A stretch of DNA of 8,531 bases from an uncultured Lachnospiraceae bacterium (GTDB taxonomy: Bacteria; Bacillota; Clostridia; Lachnospirales; Lachnospiraceae). The notes beneath the pieces are model-generated. The model saw only the letters and a list, made by a program, of their open reading frames with translations, ran no database searches and was not told the origin of the DNA. Below are positions 6,740-8,531 of this stretch, piece by piece. A program made the position numbers and the translations under genes. Positions within the stretch are counted from its first letter, which is position 1. Each line of letters starts with the position of its first letter. Where the stretch lies: positions 1-8,531 of the forward strand of contig CABRSG010000092.1 of NCBI GenBank assembly GCA_902473545.1, in the 5' to 3' direction.

Positions 6740-7885
6740 ACAGGGAAGGAACCGGAGGGAAAGATTACCATCACCAACGCGGTGGCGGGGCAAGAGTATT
6801 CTATTTATCGCATTTTTGACTTATATAGCTACGATAAAGATGCAGGTGCATATGTGTATAATGTAAACAAGGCATGGGAGAGCTTTATCGACCAGCCAAA
6901 CATCAGCGGAACCGATGGCTATGTAAATGTTGATGTTAAAACTGGTGCTGTATCCTGGATAAAGAAGAATGGGGAAGCAAATGTGGGCATGGAGGATTTT
7001 GCCAAAGCTGCGTTGCAATATGCAAAGGACTACGATATAGCAGCAGTTAAATCCGTATCCCATAAGACAACAGGAGATTCAAGTGTAGCAGTAGAGAAAA
7101 ATCTGAATGCGGATACATATAAAATTGTTATTTCGGGACTTGAGCTGGGGTATTATCTGCTGGATTCTAATGTAGGTACACTCTGTTCCCTGGATACAAC
7201 AAACCCAAGTGTTGATATTAGCGATAAGAATGGGCAGCCGACTGTAGAAAAAAAGGTAAACGCAGCTAAAGCGGGAAATCCAAACTGGCAGGAGAATAAT
7301 ACGGCGCAGATCGGAGACCGGGTAGAGTTTAAAACGACCATTAATGTTGAAGCGGGTGCTCAGAACTATGTCCTGCACGATAAGATGGAAGAAGGGTTTA
7401 CCTTTACCAAGCAGATTACCGAAAATGAAGGGACCAGAGATAATGTTTCGGTCAAGATAATAAAAAATAACACATCAGAGGAACCTGTTGTTACTAGCAA
7501 TTATGAAGTGGTAATTTCGGAGACAGGCGACGACTGTACGTTCCATGTAAAATTTAAACAGGACTTTTGTAACACACTTGCAGCGGGTGATAAGCTGGTT
7601 GTATATTACAGTGCGGTACTTAATGAAAAAGCAAAAGTCGGCAGTGAGGACAATGATAATGAGACCTGGCTGAAATACGGCGAAAAGAATGATCTTGAGA
7701 CGACCCACGATGATACACACACCTACACCTACCAATTCCAGCTGGTAAAGACGGACGAGGGTGAAAACAATACGTATACTGTTCTGGAAGGCGCAGAATT
7801 TGAATTGTATGACGCCAAGAACAGCGAAAATAAGATTCCTATGATTGCCGTGTATAAGAGTGAAGGCAGCACAGAGGTGGAGTAA
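6656..7885 (+). CDS. Major pilin, N-terminal 409 residues (signal peptide, N domain, D2 domain, half of CnaB)
   Basis: This encodes the secreted body of a pilus backbone subunit. The ATG follows GGGAGG by nine bases. Residues 1-28 are a Sec signal peptide: lysines at 2-7, a hydrophobic core, and an AGA cleavage site. The N domain begins KITITNAVAGQEYSIYRIFDL. Residues 188-201 (DISDKNGQPTVEKKV) hold the region where such pilins carry the intermolecular lysine; K191 is my best candidate. Residues about 217-330 match the fimbrial isopeptide D2 family (AQIGDRVEFKT, YVLHDKM, YYSAVLNEK), with N323 the likely bond partner of K199 or K200. The CnaB domain starts near residue 360 (FQLVKTD, GAEFELYD), with K365 the expected isopeptide lysine. 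Translation stops at codon 410, before the E-box and anchor, so the product would be secreted, unanchored and unable to polymerise normally. Family identification is firm; residue roles are inferred from relatives. Confidence 0.88.
   Translation: MKTTAKKLIAVLLTVMMALSALAMLAGATGKEPEGKITITNAVAGQEYSIYRIFDLYSYDKDAGAYVYNVNKAWESFIDQPNISGTDGYVNVDVKTGAVSWIKKNGEANVGMEDFAKAALQYAKDYDIAAVKSVSHKTTGDSSVAVEKNLNADTYKIVISGLELGYYLLDSNVGTLCSLDTTNPSVDISDKNGQPTVEKKVNAAKAGNPNWQENNTAQIGDRVEFKTTINVEAGAQNYVLHDKMEEGFTFTKQITENEGTRDNVSVKIIKNNTSEEPVVTSNYEVVISETGDDCTFHVKFKQDFCNTLAAGDKLVVYYSAVLNEKAKVGSEDNDNETWLKYGEKNDLETTHDDTHTYTYQFQLVKTDEGENNTYTVLEGAEFELYDAKNSENKIPMIAVYKSEGSTEVE
7883..7885 (+). other. Premature in-frame TAA in the pilin
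   Basis: The TAA lies in frame between STEVE and YRVAKEE, within the CnaB domain. Homologous pilins often have a YRVA-type strand here, so a tyrosine codon changed by one base is the likeliest origin. The base after it is T, favouring efficient termination. Confidence 0.8.
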
Positions 7886-8299
7886 TACCGTGTGGCAAAA
7901 GAGGAGGAAAGCGCAAAAGATGGATTTAAGTCTGCGATAATTGTAGCCGGAACACCAATTATTAAAGGACTGGATAAAAAGACCTACTGGCTCGAAGAGA
8001 CGAAAGCTCCGGCTGGATACAATTCGATGACGGACCGTATTGAAGTAAATATGGAAGATGGGGATAATCTGATAGTAGACGGTCATCTGACAAAGGTTAA
8101 CAATGATCTGAAATATACCAGCAGCAACGATGAGCCAGGCGGCGGTGTGCAGGTAATCAATAAAAAAGGAAATATACTTCCGTCCACCGGCGGCATCGGT
8201 ACAACCATTTTCTATGTAATTGGAGCTATTCTTGTAATTTGCATGGGCGGCGCACTGATCCTGCGCAGCCGCAAGGGCAGAGAGGCAGCACAGAAATAA
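7886..8299 (+). CDS. Major pilin, C-terminal fragment after the stop (CnaB E-box, LPSTGG, membrane anchor)
   Basis: The pilin frame stays open from 7886 to a TAA at 8297-8299. The fragment completes the CnaB domain: GTPIIKGLDKKTYWLEETKAP contributes the E-box, with the second Glu (7994-7996) as expected isopeptide catalyst, and N502 of VQVINKKG (8159-8161) as the likely bond partner of K365 upstream. It then carries LPSTGG (8177-8194), a hydrophobic helix (FYVIGAILVICMGGALIL) and a basic tail. A GTG at 7892 could start a 135-residue product and has a SD-like GAGGTG 12 bases before it. That product would have no signal peptide and only half a CnaB fold, so I treat it as the detached end of the pilin gene rather than a separate gene. 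It becomes useful only with readthrough or correction of the TAA. Confidence 0.75.
   Translation, partial: YRVAKEEESAKDGFKSAIIVAGTPIIKGLDKKTYWLEETKAPAGYNSMTDRIEVNMEDGDNLIVDGHLTKVNNDLKYTSSNDEPGGGVQVINKKGNILPSTGGIGTTIFYVIGAILVICMGGALILRSRKGREAAQK
8177..8296 (+). other. LPSTGG cell-wall sorting signal of the pilin
   Basis: LPSTGG (8177-8194), a hydrophobic helix (about 8201-8262) and the basic tail RSRKGREAAQK form a complete sorting signal. The class C sortase would cleave between Thr and Gly and pass the pilin to the lysine of the next subunit. It is cut off from the pilin body by the TAA at 7883. Confidence 0.9.
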
Positions 8300-8531
8300 A
8301 TGACAAAGCAGAAAAAACGGCTGTCAGATGTGATAACGCTTCTGCTGGCAGCTGGTCTGCTGACCGGGGTAGGGCTGATGCTGTACCCCACGGTCAGCGA
8401 CCTGTGGAACGCCTACCATCAGTCCCGGGCTGTTGTAAATTATGCAGAGACGGTTTCCGGCATGACGGATGAGGAAAAAGCGCAGTGGCTGGAAGCGGCG
8501 AGAGCCTATAATGCTGCGGCTGCTGAAAAAA
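8300..8531 (+). CDS. Class C (pilin-polymerising) sortase, N-terminal part, runs off the window
   Basis: The ATG at 8300 directly follows the pilin TAA (8297-8299) and opens 77 codons to the window edge. The protein begins MTKQKKRLSDVITLLLAAGL, a basic N-terminus and one membrane helix (residues about 8-29). Then comes LYPTVSDLWNAYHQSRAVVNY, the hallmark N-terminal sequence of Firmicute class C sortases (LYPxVSxxWNxxxQSxxxxxY). The Ala/Glu-rich segment that follows is the helical linker before the catalytic domain. The lid motif and the catalytic His, Cys and Arg lie beyond the window. This membrane transpeptidase would cleave LPSTGG of the pilin and join it to a pilin lysine of the next subunit. 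Its position after the pilin is the normal order in these operons. No strong ribosome binding site is present, so translation is probably coupled to the end of the pilin; AGAGG at 8281-8285 is a weak, distant candidate. Confidence 0.87.
   Translation, partial: MTKQKKRLSDVITLLLAAGLLTGVGLMLYPTVSDLWNAYHQSRAVVNYAETVSGMTDEEKAQWLEAARAYNAAAAEK

Larger units (their letters stand above)
6656..8299 (+). pseudogene. Major pilin gene interrupted by an in-frame TAA
   Basis: Ignoring the TAA at 7883-7885, this is a single frame 2 gene of 547 codon positions, normal for a Firmicute backbone pilin, with the complete architecture of signal peptide, N domain, D2 domain, CnaB domain and LPSTGG anchor. No frame change is needed to join the halves, and the CnaB domain is continuous across the stop (GAEFELYD before, TYWLEETKAPAGYN after). 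The preserved downstream frame argues for a recent nonsense change or a base error. The TAA sits next to a TAC, so the original codon could have been TAT or TAC; a three-base insertion is also possible. Readthrough cannot be excluded from sequence, but TAA followed by T is an efficient bacterial stop. Confidence 0.75.

Noticed and set aside
7883..7885. Recoded genetic code with TAA as a sense codon
   Set aside because: The long frames here use TAA as ordinary terminators (6637-6639 and 8297-8299, at expected gene ends) and this is the only internal TAA.
7892..8299. Independent small surface protein starting at GTG 7892
   Set aside because: It lacks a signal peptide, begins mid-domain, and completes the CnaB fold and anchor missing from the gene just upstream in the same frame.
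8239..8472. A 77-codon open frame overlapping the pilin end and sortase start
   Set aside because: Another frame of the same bases gives a clear sorting signal followed by a clear class C sortase N-terminus.

Overview
The window carries the middle of a sortase-assembled pilus operon from a Gram-positive bacterium. The family match (isopeptide-domain pilin, SdrD_B-type wall adhesin, class C sortase), the AGGAGG-type ribosome binding site, the moderate GC and the codon use all suggest Clostridia, most likely a gut Lachnospiraceae; the genus is inference. All genes read on the + strand with almost no spacing, and no stretch over 300 bases lacks coding potential. I see no RNA gene, insertion sequence, CRISPR array, promoter or terminator, so the transcript probably begins upstream and runs on past the right edge.

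Region 1 (about 37-6639) is one very large cell-wall adhesin gene, probably the pilus tip or accessory protein, whose true 5' end is not visible. It contains tandem diverged copies of an unrecognised domain, a Glu-Thr hexanucleotide tract and a Glu-rich 13-codon tandem repeat. These are followed by a long unrecognised beta-type region, a DUF11-like module, an SdrD_B-like module and an MPETGG sorting signal. The gene is broken twice. A shift from frame 1 to frame 2 occurs near 433-440, inside a repeat copy that is 40 bases long instead of 39. A shift back to frame 1 occurs near 1625-1650. It is therefore open only as three pieces: 37-465, about 437-1669, and 1630-6639.

Region 2 (6656-8299) is the major pilin: signal peptide, N-terminal domain, pilin-type lysine region, D2 isopeptide domain, CnaB domain and LPSTGG sorting signal. 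An in-frame TAA at 7883-7885 cuts it inside the CnaB domain. The bond-forming lysine lies before the stop; the catalytic E-box, the partner asparagine and the wall anchor lie after it.

Region 3 (8300 to the right edge) is the N-terminus of a class C pilin sortase, starting directly after the pilin stop codon.

If intact, the sortase would polymerise the pilin through its lysine and LPSTGG motif and place the large adhesin at the tip. Three separate lesions in the two structural genes, with an apparently intact sortase start, point to a decaying pilus locus, an assembly with residual errors, or less likely recoding. Deciding between these is the main question for this window.
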